From IMG/VR virus record IMGVR_UViG_3300042863_002243, positions 84,939 through 148,938 of that record: DNA of 64,000 nt. One strand, given 5' to 3'. This DNA is from a virus. Below the pieces are notes generated by a model that saw only the letters and a program-made list of their open reading frames with translations, was not told the origin of the DNA and did no database searches. A program made the translations under genes and the position numbers. Shown here piece by piece: positions 53,817 to 61,991 of the stretch; the first letter of the stretch is position 1, and every line of letters starts with the position of its first letter.

Positions 53817-54137
53817 ATGATGGAAAAAACAAAAAAAATCGTTAAGGCTACTGCTAAGACTATTAAGGCTGTAGCTATGAAAGCTACAAAGAAAGCTACT
53901 AAAACTGTGAAAGTTGTTGCTAAATCAACTCCTGCTAAAACAGTTTCTAAGAAAGCTAAAACTTCTAACAGAAATACCATTGCGGTAGTTCAATTAACTC
54001 CAAGAGGTCGTAGAATTAGAAAATACAATTCTATGTCGGATGCTGAAAGAGCGACAGGTGTCAACACTGGTTCAATTTCTAAAGTGGTTCGTGGAATTAT
54101 GAAAACTGCAGGAGGATTTGTTTGGACTAACGCTTAA
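53817..54137 (+). CDS. histone-like tail fused to a NUMOD1-type DNA-binding domain
   Basis: A 106-aa protein. Residues 1-50 are a Lys/Ala/Thr/Val repeat (KATKKATKTV and similar), like bacterial histone H1-like tails. Residues 54-106, VVQLTPRGRRIRKYNSMSDA, then ATGVNTGSISKVVRG and GGFVWT, match the NUMOD1 helix-turn-helix unit usually linked to homing endonucleases. No nuclease domain is present. A DNA-condensing or regulatory protein is likely. A strong terminator follows. Confidence 0.75.
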   Translation: MMEKTKKIVKATAKTIKAVAMKATKKATKTVKVVAKSTPAKTVSKKAKTSNRNTIAVVQLTPRGRRIRKYNSMSDAERATGVNTGSISKVVRGIMKTAGGFVWTNA

Positions 54138-54155
54138 TCAATTCTTATCAAACGT

Positions 54156-54180
54156 AAAAGACCCTTTGGGGTCTTTTTTT
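54156..54180 (+). terminator. intrinsic terminator
   Basis: Stem AAAAGACCC / GGGTCTTTT with loop TTTG and a T run, 19 nt after the NUMOD1-fusion gene. Confidence 0.9.
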
Positions 54181-54183
54181 GTG

Positions 54184-54252
54184 GAATCATTTTTTTTATT
54201 AAAGAGATTAATCTACATTTACATTATAAATTAATATAAACAAATAAAAACT
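54184..54252 (+). repeat. 69-nt promoter repeat, copy 1
   Basis: Identical over 69 nt to 56196-56264. It spans the early-type promoter and most of the leader of the gene at 54260. Confidence 0.9.
54185..54221 (+). promoter_or_regulatory. early-type promoter (AATCAT, 23 nt, TACATTTA)
   Basis: AATCAT at 54185-54190, T run, and TACATTTA at 54214-54221. The start codon is 38 nt further on. Confidence 0.7.
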
Positions 54253-54259
54253 TAAAGTC

Positions 54260-54724
54260 ATGAAAAATATAATTTTAACTTCAGTTTTAATTGTCTCTAC
54301 GATTATCGGAGTGAAAGCTCAGAAAGCTAACAACTTTAACTTAGCTAAATTTGAGAAAGAACTTATTAAAGAAATGTCTGTACAATTTCCTGGTATGACT
54401 TTAGATACCACACTAAACTTTGCAGCAAGAGCTACAAGTCAAGCAGAAGCGGGATACCCTGAATGCTATGGAACTAAAAAAGGAGGTATGGTTAATACTG
54501 CAAATGAAGAAAAAGAGGAAGCGGTAAAATTGGTTTCATCATACAAATCATATCTTAAAAATACTCTATACTTTGACGAAGAAGCAATAAAAAGATGTAG
54601 ATTTACTGAATTCTGTGCAACTGCTACTAAACAAAATGGAATGGTACGTTACGGACTTGTAATAGATAATAATATAACAAGAGAATCTATTATAGCAGAA
54701 AGTAAGGAAGTAGCAGGTGAATAA
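54260..54724 (+). CDS. secreted or periplasmic small protein
   Basis: A 154-aa protein with a signal peptide (MKNIILTSVLIVSTIIGVKA, probable cut before QK). The mature part is Glu/Lys/Thr-rich with three Cys (YPECYG, KRCRF, EFCAT) that could form disulfides. It forms a stand-alone cassette with its own early promoter and terminator. Early export suggests a role at the host surface, for instance superinfection exclusion, but this is inferred only. Confidence 0.65.
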   Translation: MKNIILTSVLIVSTIIGVKAQKANNFNLAKFEKELIKEMSVQFPGMTLDTTLNFAARATSQAEAGYPECYGTKKGGMVNTANEEKEEAVKLVSSYKSYLKNTLYFDEEAIKRCRFTEFCATATKQNGMVRYGLVIDNNITRESIIAESKEVAGE

Positions 54725-54738
54725 ATAAAGATTATCAT

Positions 54739-54773
54739 AAAAAAAGCCTATCTAATATTAGATAGGCTTTTTT
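54739..54773 (+). terminator. bidirectional intrinsic terminator
   Basis: Near-perfect AAAAAAGCCTATCTAAT / ATTAGATAGGCTTTTTT hairpin between convergent genes; the A run and T run allow use in both directions. Confidence 0.9.
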
Positions 54774-54792
54774 GTGTTTTTATAATTAATGA

Positions 54793-56058
54793 TTAAGCAT
54801 CGTAAGTACAGTAAATTATACTACTTTTGAATGTAACTTTATCTGCTTTTTTGAGATCTACATTTTCTATAGTTATCTCTTTAGCTTCCCCTTTATTATC
54901 GATCTTTCTAATAGATCCTGATATTACGAAAGAAACCTGTTGCATTTTAGGATCACTTTCAGTAGCTGCCGCACTTTGTACTACAGCTTTACCTTCTACT
55001 ATAGTAGCATCTTTAAGCTGAGCTACACCATCTTTTTTTAATTGGGTAAGCATGGTAATACCGGCTTTCATTCTATCCTTAGCAAGTGCCTCGTTTCCTC
55101 CAGCTCTAGTTGTTGGTTTTTTAGATGCTCCTCCGTTAACTACTATTTTTGAAATAGAGTGGAATTCAGATAAAATTGAGTTAAGAGATGCTTTACCTTC
55201 TTCTCCTATAACTACCTTATTTTCTTCAAAGAAATCCATAGCAGATGAATTATATGCTAAATCAGTTACCTCCTCTATTGATTCTGATGGATTAGGAGGA
55301 ATAACTACAGTGTAAATATCCTTTGATAATTCTTTACCCGTTCCTTTAGAAATATCACTTATAGTGAATACAGGAAAAGCAAAACCATATTCTCCAACTG
55401 GTTTGACTGATACTGTTTCTTCAGCATAAGGAATTATTTGGATTAAATCAGTCTTTAATGAATCCAAATCTATAGTTAAATATTTCTCAGAATATTTCTT
55501 GTTCTTTGCTTTTTTTCCGAAATTAGATGCTCGTTTAATAATCGTAGTACCACTTCCTGTTTGGTTACTTAAAACATAAAGATTATACGCAAATAGGCCT
55601 TTAATAATATCTGATAAAGGATAAGTTTCTGAAGTTTCATCATTCGTTCCTACAGTTCCGGCTTTTCCAGTAACTGCTCCATCAGCTTCCAGGTCAGGAT
55701 TACCTTTAACTCTCACTGTACCGTTAACTAACCATTCGAATTTATTAGCTACTATTGCGTCTGGTGTTATTCCTTTTTGTTTAATATTAACTCCGCTTGC
55801 TTTAGAGTTTAAAAATTCTGTAATGGTTTCAGCAAATCCTTTAGACTCATCTGCGTATGCAGTAGATACACCCAAGCCATTGATTCTGTCTATAATCTTT
55901 ACAAATTGTCTTTGGTCATCTGAGGAAAAGCCTAAGCCACCTCCGAATAATTTTTTAAGAGAATCGATTGATCCTACTGATCCTTCCTCTTCAGTTAGTA
56001 TTTTATATGCCTCATTGACAAATTCATTAAATGAGAATACATGTTTTTTCATTTCCAT
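54793..56058 (-). CDS. tagged OmpA-like virion protein, paralogue A
   Basis: A 421-aa protein starting MEMKKHVFSFNEFVNEAYK (cut after VNE, residue 16). The C-terminal third has SISKIVVNGGASKKPT, then NEALAKDRMKAGITMLTQL, the strand-helix order of an OmpA-like domain with an N-x-x-L-A/S-x-x-R core. The start is nearly identical to that of the 510-aa gene at 56772, so they are paralogues. OmpA-like domains bind peptidoglycan; with the tag this suggests a wall-binding protein carried in the capsid or attached to the virion. Confidence 0.6.
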   Translation of the reverse strand: MEMKKHVFSFNEFVNEAYKILTEEEGSVGSIDSLKKLFGGGLGFSSDDQRQFVKIIDRINGLGVSTAYADESKGFAETITEFLNSKASGVNIKQKGITPDAIVANKFEWLVNGTVRVKGNPDLEADGAVTGKAGTVGTNDETSETYPLSDIIKGLFAYNLYVLSNQTGSGTTIIKRASNFGKKAKNKKYSEKYLTIDLDSLKTDLIQIIPYAEETVSVKPVGEYGFAFPVFTISDISKGTGKELSKDIYTVVIPPNPSESIEEVTDLAYNSSAMDFFEENKVVIGEEGKASLNSILSEFHSISKIVVNGGASKKPTTRAGGNEALAKDRMKAGITMLTQLKKDGVAQLKDATIVEGKAVVQSAAATESDPKMQQVSFVISGSIRKIDNKGEAKEITIENVDLKKADKVTFKSSIIYCTYDA

Positions 56059-56091
56059 ATCTATTTGTTTTTATTTATGCTATATATATCT

Positions 56092-56100
56092 TTTTTCTCT
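56092..56100 (-). promoter_or_regulatory. late-type motif variant GATATATAT
   Basis: On the minus strand 42 nt before the ATG at 56058; a longer leader than other copies. Confidence 0.4.
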
Positions 56101-56105
56101 TGGAA

Positions 56106-56142
56106 AATCATTTTTTTAATCAAATAGATTGTTCTACATTTA
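56106..56142 (+). promoter_or_regulatory. early-type promoter without a normal gene (AATCAT, 23 nt, TACATTTA)
   Basis: AATCAT at 56106-56111 and TACATTTA at 56135-56142. Downstream there is only a 15-codon frame at 56167-56214, which runs into the next promoter copy. Confidence 0.5.
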
Positions 56143-56195
56143 TAGTGTTAATCTAATAAACAAAAAATGATAAGGAATAAAAAAAGAAATTTCAA

Positions 56196-56264
56196 GAATC
56201 ATTTTTTTTATTAAAGAGATTAATCTACATTTACATTATAAATTAATATAAACAAATAAAAACT
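56196..56264 (+). repeat. 69-nt promoter repeat, copy 2
   Basis: Identical to 54184-54252. It covers the promoter and most of the leader of the gene at 56272. Confidence 0.9.
56197..56233 (+). promoter_or_regulatory. early-type promoter (AATCAT, 23 nt, TACATTTA)
   Basis: AATCAT at 56197-56202 and TACATTTA at 56226-56233, the second of two tandem promoters. Confidence 0.7.
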
Positions 56265-56271
56265 AAAAATT

Positions 56272-56709
56272 ATGAAAACTTTAAGCTTAGTAATCGCATT
56301 AGGATTTTCTGTTATTTTCTCTACTAATTCATTTAGTATGAATGAACTTCCTAAACAACCACAAGGAAAAACTGAAATAGTAAAAGATTTCGGATCAGTA
56401 CTTACTGAATTTTTCTGCCACGAATTATCTTTGGACTCAACATTAAGATCCAGCTGTCTTAAATTCGTAGAAGAAGAAGTTGATGGAAAACAAGTAGAGA
56501 GAGACGAAAAATACGCTTACTTTCATCAAATGTGGACTTTAACAGATCCTATAGAGAATTATAAAACTGAAAGTATCACAAACAGTTTTGATAAAATGAT
56601 CAAACAGGACGTTTATAAAAACTATTTCTCTAGAATGGAAGGAGAAAGCTATTGGGTAGAAGTAGTTAAAAAAGGAGATAAATATTACTTGGTAGTTGCT
56701 ATCAACTAA
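56272..56709 (+). CDS. secreted or periplasmic small protein
   Basis: A 145-aa protein with a signal peptide (MKTLSLVIALGFSVIFSTNS), then an acidic part with two Cys (FFCHEL, SSCLKF). It does not look like the 54260 product in sequence, yet uses the same promoter and cassette layout. Function unknown; envelope or exclusion role inferred. Confidence 0.65.
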   Translation: MKTLSLVIALGFSVIFSTNSFSMNELPKQPQGKTEIVKDFGSVLTEFFCHELSLDSTLRSSCLKFVEEEVDGKQVERDEKYAYFHQMWTLTDPIENYKTESITNSFDKMIKQDVYKNYFSRMEGESYWVEVVKKGDKYYLVVAIN

Positions 56710-56720
56710 ATTATTCTTAG

Positions 56721-56759
56721 CACACAAAAAAAGGATCCTAAAGATCCTTTTTTTGTGTG
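56721..56759 (+). terminator. bidirectional intrinsic terminator
   Basis: 17-bp stem CACACAAAAAAAGGATC (56721-56737) / GATCCTTTTTTTGTGTG with a 5-nt loop, between convergent genes. Confidence 0.9.
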
Positions 56760-56771
56760 CCTATATTTTTA

Positions 56772-58304
56772 TTATTTCCCTTTTTTTGTTGTTGTTTGTT
56801 TACCAACTTCAAAACAAAGACATATTTGCTTAATGTCAACTTTATCTGGAGTAAATTTACCAATTGTAGGTGTCATAACAGGAACTGTTTGTGTCGCAGG
56901 AACTGTTCCTGCTTTAGTACCTTTAACTATGAATCTAACTTTTCTCCAAGAAGGACGTGACTCTGTGCTAGTTTTTGGTTGTACGTTTGGTGTTGTTGAA
57001 GCAGTAACTTTAGATGCTGGTATTGCCCATTCTTTTACACTATTGATGTATTTTGCTATTGCTGCAGCTCTTTCGACACATAATTTATCATTATTATCTG
57101 CATCTCCTTCCATCGAAGCAAATCCTTGAATCTCTATTGATTCAATAGAATAAAATCGTTCGATAAGATTGTTAATATTATCTTTACCAGCATCTGTTAA
57201 TACAGATTTGTCTACTGCAAAAAGTACTCTTTTGTTTTCATCTTCATTATTTAAAAGATCTTCTGAGTATGTTTGAACATTTTCCCCAGTAGGTACTGTT
57301 TTTTCTGTAAGAACAATATCAGAGAAAGGAATTTGTCTTGAACTTTTTCCAAGTTCTCCTATTGAATATAAAACTAATGTGAAATATGCTTTTTCGTCCC
57401 CAACCTTTTCAGCCTTATTAATAGTGGGTTCTTTTTGTTTGTCTGTAAGTTCAGCTCCAAGGGGAATAGCAATCGTATATCCGGTAACCTTAGACTTTTC
57501 ATCATCTGTATTAGAAAATTGTTTTCGCGCTCCTTTATTATCTGAATAATCTCCCCCCATAAATTTATCTCTTGAATTAATAATAGATTCATCAGTTAAT
57601 ATTTTTCCGCTGTTAATGGCAGTAATAACAGTTTGGCCTAAAAGACCAGTATTTACTAGATATTTAGTATCCCTAGTATCATAACCGGTTGAATCCGCTG
57701 TCTTTTTTTTCAATGGAGTAAAAGAGGAAATAAAATTAAGAATTTGACCGAATTTTCCCCAGTCATGAGATTTTCCCCCACTTTTGCCAACATCGCTCTT
57801 AAACCCTCTAATTCCGATCCATCTTTTGTCTGTCTGTACTTTATTCCAAAATGTTTTTCCTCTCTTTTGATATGAACCAGAACCTGATTTGTTATAAGTA
57901 TTACCATTATTTAAAACGTATATCCAATCTAAAAGTTTTATTCTCTCATCCTCACCTTCTAGAAGAACAGACTCAGAAATTACATTATCGTATGTGATAA
58001 CATTAATTTTAGTGTCCACCTTAGTGATATTTATACCTGCTGATGTTATACCATTAATAAAAGTTAAAATAGAATTCCCTAACTCCCCTTCCGTATCAGG
58101 AAATTCATCTGTTGATACTGCTTTAGCAATCCCTGAGATAATTCCTAATTCTTTTAGAGCTTCTCCGCTAATTCCAGAGCTCTCAAGTTTACTTATAGCT
58201 TCAATAAGAGCCCCAGCTCCTTCACCTTCCATTAATTTATTGTATCCATTGTAAGCTTCAAATACAAATTCATCGAATGAGAATACATGTTTTTTCATTT
58301 CCAT
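56772..58304 (-). CDS. tagged OmpA-like virion protein, paralogue B
   Basis: A 510-aa protein starting MEMKKHVFSFDEFVFEAYN (cut after VFE, residue 16). The OmpA-like domain lies at about residues 355-460: VLFAVDKSVLTDAGKDNI, IQGFASMEGDADNN, ERAAAIAKYIN, WRKVRFIVKG. This is much clearer than in paralogue A and supports that call too. A probable peptidoglycan-binding virion protein. It ends with a Lys-rich tail. A late-type motif lies 28 nt upstream. Confidence 0.7.
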   Translation of the reverse strand: MEMKKHVFSFDEFVFEAYNGYNKLMEGEGAGALIEAISKLESSGISGEALKELGIISGIAKAVSTDEFPDTEGELGNSILTFINGITSAGINITKVDTKINVITYDNVISESVLLEGEDERIKLLDWIYVLNNGNTYNKSGSGSYQKRGKTFWNKVQTDKRWIGIRGFKSDVGKSGGKSHDWGKFGQILNFISSFTPLKKKTADSTGYDTRDTKYLVNTGLLGQTVITAINSGKILTDESIINSRDKFMGGDYSDNKGARKQFSNTDDEKSKVTGYTIAIPLGAELTDKQKEPTINKAEKVGDEKAYFTLVLYSIGELGKSSRQIPFSDIVLTEKTVPTGENVQTYSEDLLNNEDENKRVLFAVDKSVLTDAGKDNINNLIERFYSIESIEIQGFASMEGDADNNDKLCVERAAAIAKYINSVKEWAIPASKVTASTTPNVQPKTSTESRPSWRKVRFIVKGTKAGTVPATQTVPVMTPTIGKFTPDKVDIKQICLCFEVGKQTTTKKGK

Positions 58305-58323
58305 ATCTTTTTTTTTATTTATG

Positions 58324-58332
58324 TTATATATC
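58324..58332 (-). promoter_or_regulatory. late-type promoter motif GATATATAA
   Basis: Exact motif on the minus strand 28 nt before the ATG at 58304. Confidence 0.6.
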
Positions 58333-58351
58333 TTTTTTTTAAATGGTTTCT

Positions 58352-60409
58352 TTAGCTAGCTAAAAATGCGTCAAACGAAGTCAAATAGTTAAATCCTGAT
58401 TCATTCTTTTTCCATCCCTCCTTAGGAGCATTTAACTTAACCGCTTTATCTGCTTGAAATTCGCCTCTTGCTTTTTTGTTTGGTCCTGAGATCACCGTGT
58501 ATTTCCCATCATTGAATAATGTCACTGTGCCTGCTGCTTCTTTTGATTGGTAAGTGTATGTTGCTTTACCACTAGGACTTTGTCCCCAAGTGCCTTTCAA
58601 TTTAGAAACTGCGGGGAATTTCTTTGTGAATTCTCCTTGAGATTTTTTCAATTTGTCTAATAGTTTTTCTGAACCTCCCCCTGCTTTAACTAGAGTTGCT
58701 GTACCAGTTACTCCTATTTTCTTTATTGCTTCTTTATCTTTAGCAGTTATATCAACTTTTATAGGCGCGATTATAGGACCAGATTGTTTTTTAATTCCCG
58801 GTGATGGTGATTTTAATTTAGGGTTACCTGCTATTTTTTTAGATATTTCAACGTTTCTTTTGCCTAGCGAAATCATCCATCCAGTAACAGGTTTAACTTT
58901 AGGCTTAATATATTGATCAATAAATCTCTGTGCACATGATGACATAGGCTTAACAGCACCGGAAAGAGCACTTGATATTATACCTCCTACAAATGATTTT
59001 CCATAATTCTTTTTGAAATTATCTATTCCTTTAGTAATTTTACCTGGTATTTCCATAAGTCCATTGATAGCTTTACCAACTAGTCCTATACCGGCTACAA
59101 CGGAATCGTAAATCCACCCAAAACATGATTTACCTAAATAAACTAAGAAGTTAATAAGTAATTCACCAAATCCCCAAGCTCCTCCTTGTGATTCGTTTAT
59201 TGTTTCATCCCATTCTTCTTGGTATTCTTCGTGATCTAATACTGCTTCTTTTCCTTTGTCTAATGCTGCATCTGCTCCTTTAGCTATTAATTTACCACCA
59301 CCTTTAACAAGTTCACCAGCTTTCTCCATAAATGGTGCTTTCTCACAAAGTGTTGAGAAGAATTCGCCCATCCATTCTGAACATCCTATTACTTTACCAA
59401 CTCCTGTACCTGCTATAGTAGCACCAAAAGCCACTTTATTAAATTTAGTAGCCCAAGTAAGAATACTCGATTTAAGAGAAATACCTAGCATTCCTGCCCC
59501 TGGAACTGCATCTGCAAATCCAGTGACACAATCTTTAATACCTAATATTAGCCCAACTGACCCAAGTACTATTTTAGCTCCGCCTTTTATTATATTTTTA
59601 ACTTTATCAGCAGCTCCTACCTCTTTCATCGATGCAGAGATATTTTGTACCGCCTCGTAAATAGTTATTGCTCCTGCTATTGTAGTAAGAACCCCAGCTG
59701 CTGCCGTACCCCAAGCAGGAACAAAAGCAACTATACTTGATACAATTTGTAACGCTATACCCATTGCAGTAAGCGGATTTTCTTTAATAAATGTAACAAC
59801 GGCAGAAACTATTTTTTTACTGAATTCCCATACTGCTTTAGCTCCTGATGATAGAGCATCCCATGCTTGTACAACTTTCTTACCAACATAAGCTGCTGCT
59901 GCTTTAACAGGTTCAACTACATATTTTTTAACTGCATTTCCCACAGCTTTAACCGATTTTTTAACAAAATTACCAACTGAGCTAACTATATCCCAAAATC
60001 CTTCAAGAATTAATTCAGATTGATTCATTAAGCTTTCTAATGTTGATTCTTTAACTATGTGAAGTCTATTATTTTTAAAAAGAACCACGTGTCCTTCTTC
60101 TATATTTTGGCCGCTCAAGAAAAATATTTCACCTTTAGAGTTAAACCAATCCTGATTGTGCTCGTATAGTACTCCTAGCTCGTATGTATAATAAGCTTGT
60201 TCAAGAAGCAAATTGTTTTCTTCTTCTGAGCTATTCTCATTTAAAGAGACTCCGAAGAAGTTTTTAAATTCTGAAAAATCCCATGCTGCCATACAGTTTT
60301 CCCTAAGAGATGACATTTGATTTATTTTTGCTTCCAATAATCCATCGGAGTCAAAATTATATGATTCATCCACTTTAGTAAAATCGTCAAATAGTGATAA
60401 GTATCTCAT
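58352..60409 (-). CDS. large hydrophobic tagged protein, candidate ejection or pore protein
   Basis: A 685-aa protein. The start MRYLSLFDDFTKVDESYN fits the tag (VDE), and the end NYLTSFDAFLAS resembles the same peptide at the C terminus. Between residues 140 and 460 there are many Ala/Gly/Val-rich helices (for example TAMGIALQIVSSIVAFVPAW and LTTIAGAITIYEAV) separated by amphipathic Lys helices, a pattern seen in pore-forming or DNA-ejection proteins. A small beta domain follows (about 600-660). Function inferred from composition and tag. Confidence 0.55.
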   Translation of the reverse strand: MRYLSLFDDFTKVDESYNFDSDGLLEAKINQMSSLRENCMAAWDFSEFKNFFGVSLNENSSEEENNLLLEQAYYTYELGVLYEHNQDWFNSKGEIFFLSGQNIEEGHVVLFKNNRLHIVKESTLESLMNQSELILEGFWDIVSSVGNFVKKSVKAVGNAVKKYVVEPVKAAAAYVGKKVVQAWDALSSGAKAVWEFSKKIVSAVVTFIKENPLTAMGIALQIVSSIVAFVPAWGTAAAGVLTTIAGAITIYEAVQNISASMKEVGAADKVKNIIKGGAKIVLGSVGLILGIKDCVTGFADAVPGAGMLGISLKSSILTWATKFNKVAFGATIAGTGVGKVIGCSEWMGEFFSTLCEKAPFMEKAGELVKGGGKLIAKGADAALDKGKEAVLDHEEYQEEWDETINESQGGAWGFGELLINFLVYLGKSCFGWIYDSVVAGIGLVGKAINGLMEIPGKITKGIDNFKKNYGKSFVGGIISSALSGAVKPMSSCAQRFIDQYIKPKVKPVTGWMISLGKRNVEISKKIAGNPKLKSPSPGIKKQSGPIIAPIKVDITAKDKEAIKKIGVTGTATLVKAGGGSEKLLDKLKKSQGEFTKKFPAVSKLKGTWGQSPSGKATYTYQSKEAAGTVTLFNDGKYTVISGPNKKARGEFQADKAVKLNAPKEGWKKNESGFNYLTSFDAFLAS

Positions 60410-60419
60410 TTTATGTTTT

Positions 60420-60719
60420 TTAGTTGTTATTATCGTCTGATATTAGGCCATTCTCTGTGTCGTGTGATAATTCAAATGAGGATTTTAAGAAACCGTATAC
60501 CTCTTCGACGTCATCTTTAGATGTTGCAATATGATCTAATGCCCATCCGTGACCATCTGTAAGTGTTGAATCCACCATTGAATGATCCATTGCTAGAATC
60601 TCTTCGCACATTCTTTTAATATTAGATATGTTTGCAAAGAACATGTAATTTTCAGCCTCATCATGATTTTCTGAGATTGATTTTTTGAATTGTGTAAATC
60701 TTTTAATAGAAGGTGTCAT
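60420..60719 (-). CDS. small tagged helical protein
   Basis: A 99-aa acidic helical protein starting MTPSIKRFTQFKKSISENHD, a looser tag (ISE). The core HGWALDHIATSKDDVEEVYGFL resembles short helical proteins found in other T4-like phages. It lies 10 nt upstream of the 685-aa protein gene. Function unknown. Confidence 0.5.
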   Translation of the reverse strand: MTPSIKRFTQFKKSISENHDEAENYMFFANISNIKRMCEEILAMDHSMVDSTLTDGHGWALDHIATSKDDVEEVYGFLKSSFELSHDTENGLISDDNNN

Positions 60720-60720
60720 A

Positions 60721-60879
60721 TTATCTGTTGCTTATTTTAAAGTTCATTAATGATAATGAAAATCTTCTTGCTGACCAATCAAGGTCTAAATAGAAAACAG
60801 TTACTGCTCCTATTCTTATGTTTATTTGGATCTTATCCCATTGCTTGAATTTAGATCCCCATGTGTGTTTAAACTTCAT
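60721..60879 (-). CDS. small hypothetical protein
   Basis: A 52-aa basic protein from ATG 60879, which I prefer to the in-frame ATG at 60924 because the late-type motif at 60896-60904 lies between them. It has a beta-like WDKIQINIRIGAVTVFYLD region. Its stop lies next to the following start. Function unknown. Confidence 0.5.
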   Translation of the reverse strand: MKFKHTWGSKFKQWDKIQINIRIGAVTVFYLDLDWSARRFSLSLMNFKISNR

Positions 60880-60895
60880 AATCTTATTGTTTCTT

Positions 60896-60904
60896 TTATA
60901 TATC
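60896..60904 (-). promoter_or_regulatory. late-type promoter motif GATATATAA
   Basis: Exact motif on the minus strand 25 nt before the ATG at 60879; it would drive the 60879-58352 block. Confidence 0.6.
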
Positions 60905-60989
60905 TCATTTCTTATAAGATACATATTGACCCATTCTTTAAACAGAATATGGAAAATTATTTATCCAATTAAATAAATACAATACTATA

Positions 60990-61006
60990 GATATATAGAT
61001 ATATAA
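60990..61006 (+). promoter_or_regulatory. two overlapping late-type motifs
   Basis: GATATATAG at 60990-60998 runs into GATATATAA at 60998-61006; the second is 27 nt before the ATG at 61025. Confidence 0.6.
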
Positions 61007-61024
61007 AACAAAAAATATAGCAGA

Positions 61025-61567
61025 ATGAAAAATCTTACAGTATACGAAACTTATTTAAATTCCGGTAGAGTTAACGAACAAGCTCTTAAAAAAAATACTA
61101 AAACATTAATCAGAGACATTGCAGCACAAAACGGTGTTGATTCAGAAGAACTATTAATGATGGTTCAATCAGATCTTGAAGAAGATGGTGTTATGGAAAA
61201 TAAAATTAACGAATGGATAGGTGGTGAATCTATTGCTACTATGGCTGATTTCTTTGTTATTTTACCTAGTGTTATTGCAGGATTAGTTACTCTTGCTTTA
61301 GGAGGTACAAGATTAGAAGGATGGGCACAAAATAAAAGATGGATTAAAGCTGAAGCAGAGCAAAGAGTTAAGGAAATGATCAAAAAAGATGGAACTTTAA
61401 TTGATAGACAAGCAGAATTAATCACTAAGGTTACTGAAGAACTTAAAAATGATCCAGCAGTTCAAGCTAAACTTAGTAAAGCTAAATGGGAAGGTGGATT
61501 AGATCACCCTTCTATCAAAAAAGATAGATCTACTTATAAGACTCACATCTTCGGAGGAGGTTATTAA
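61025..61567 (+). CDS. tag-like hypothetical protein with a membrane-type helix
   Basis: A 180-aa protein starting MKNLTVYETYLNSGRVNEQ, a looser tag with VNE at residues 16-18. A hydrophobic stretch ADFFVILPSVIAGLVTLALGG lies at about 74-94, then a long amphipathic helical region. It sits alone on the plus strand with two late-type motifs and a terminator. Unrecognised. Confidence 0.55.
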   Translation: MKNLTVYETYLNSGRVNEQALKKNTKTLIRDIAAQNGVDSEELLMMVQSDLEEDGVMENKINEWIGGESIATMADFFVILPSVIAGLVTLALGGTRLEGWAQNKRWIKAEAEQRVKEMIKKDGTLIDRQAELITKVTEELKNDPAVQAKLSKAKWEGGLDHPSIKKDRSTYKTHIFGGGY

Positions 61568-61583
61568 TATAAATTAAACCCAA

Positions 61584-61617
61584 TAAAAAAGGCCTTTAAT
61601 TATTTAAAGGCCTTTTT
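61584..61617 (+). terminator. bidirectional intrinsic terminator
   Basis: AAAAAGGCCTTTAA / TTAAAGGCCTTTTT hairpin between the convergent genes ending at 61567 and 61633. Confidence 0.9.
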
Positions 61618-61632
61618 AGTGATAAAATGGTT

Positions 61633-61968
61633 TTATTCTGATAATCTTTTCTCGTATTTTTCGGCTAATTTAGCGTATCTAGTGAAGTCTCGGAGGTTTA
61701 AGTAAAGGAAAATACTTAAAGGCACATTTATTAACATTAGATAGTAAATAAACCATGTTTCTTGTACGCCAAAGTAACAAAGTGCAGAGCAAATATAGGA
61801 GAATGCAGCAAAAAATATGTTTCTTCCCATGTTTTTGCTGAAGTATTCTTTCGATTGTTTGAATTCATTGATCATTTCTCTTTTTTTGAAGATATCTAAT
61901 GAATCGAAATGCTCATCAAGAGATACTTCTGGCTTGATTGAGTTTATAATATTTGCTTCTTTTTTCAT
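61633..61968 (-). CDS. small membrane protein under early-type promoter
   Basis: A 111-aa protein with two hydrophobic helices (NIFFAAFSYICSALCYFGV and FIYYLMLINVPLSIFLYLN) flanked by charged ends. It forms a stand-alone cassette with its own early-type promoter and the terminator at 61584. Function unknown. Confidence 0.6.
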   Translation of the reverse strand: MKKEANIINSIKPEVSLDEHFDSLDIFKKREMINEFKQSKEYFSKNMGRNIFFAAFSYICSALCYFGVQETWFIYYLMLINVPLSIFLYLNLRDFTRYAKLAEKYEKRLSE

Positions 61969-61991
61969 GACTTTATATTTTGTTTATAAAG

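Noticed and set aside
56755-57129. 124-aa plus-strand frame
   Set aside because: It is antisense to the OmpA-like paralogue B gene and begins inside the terminator hairpin.
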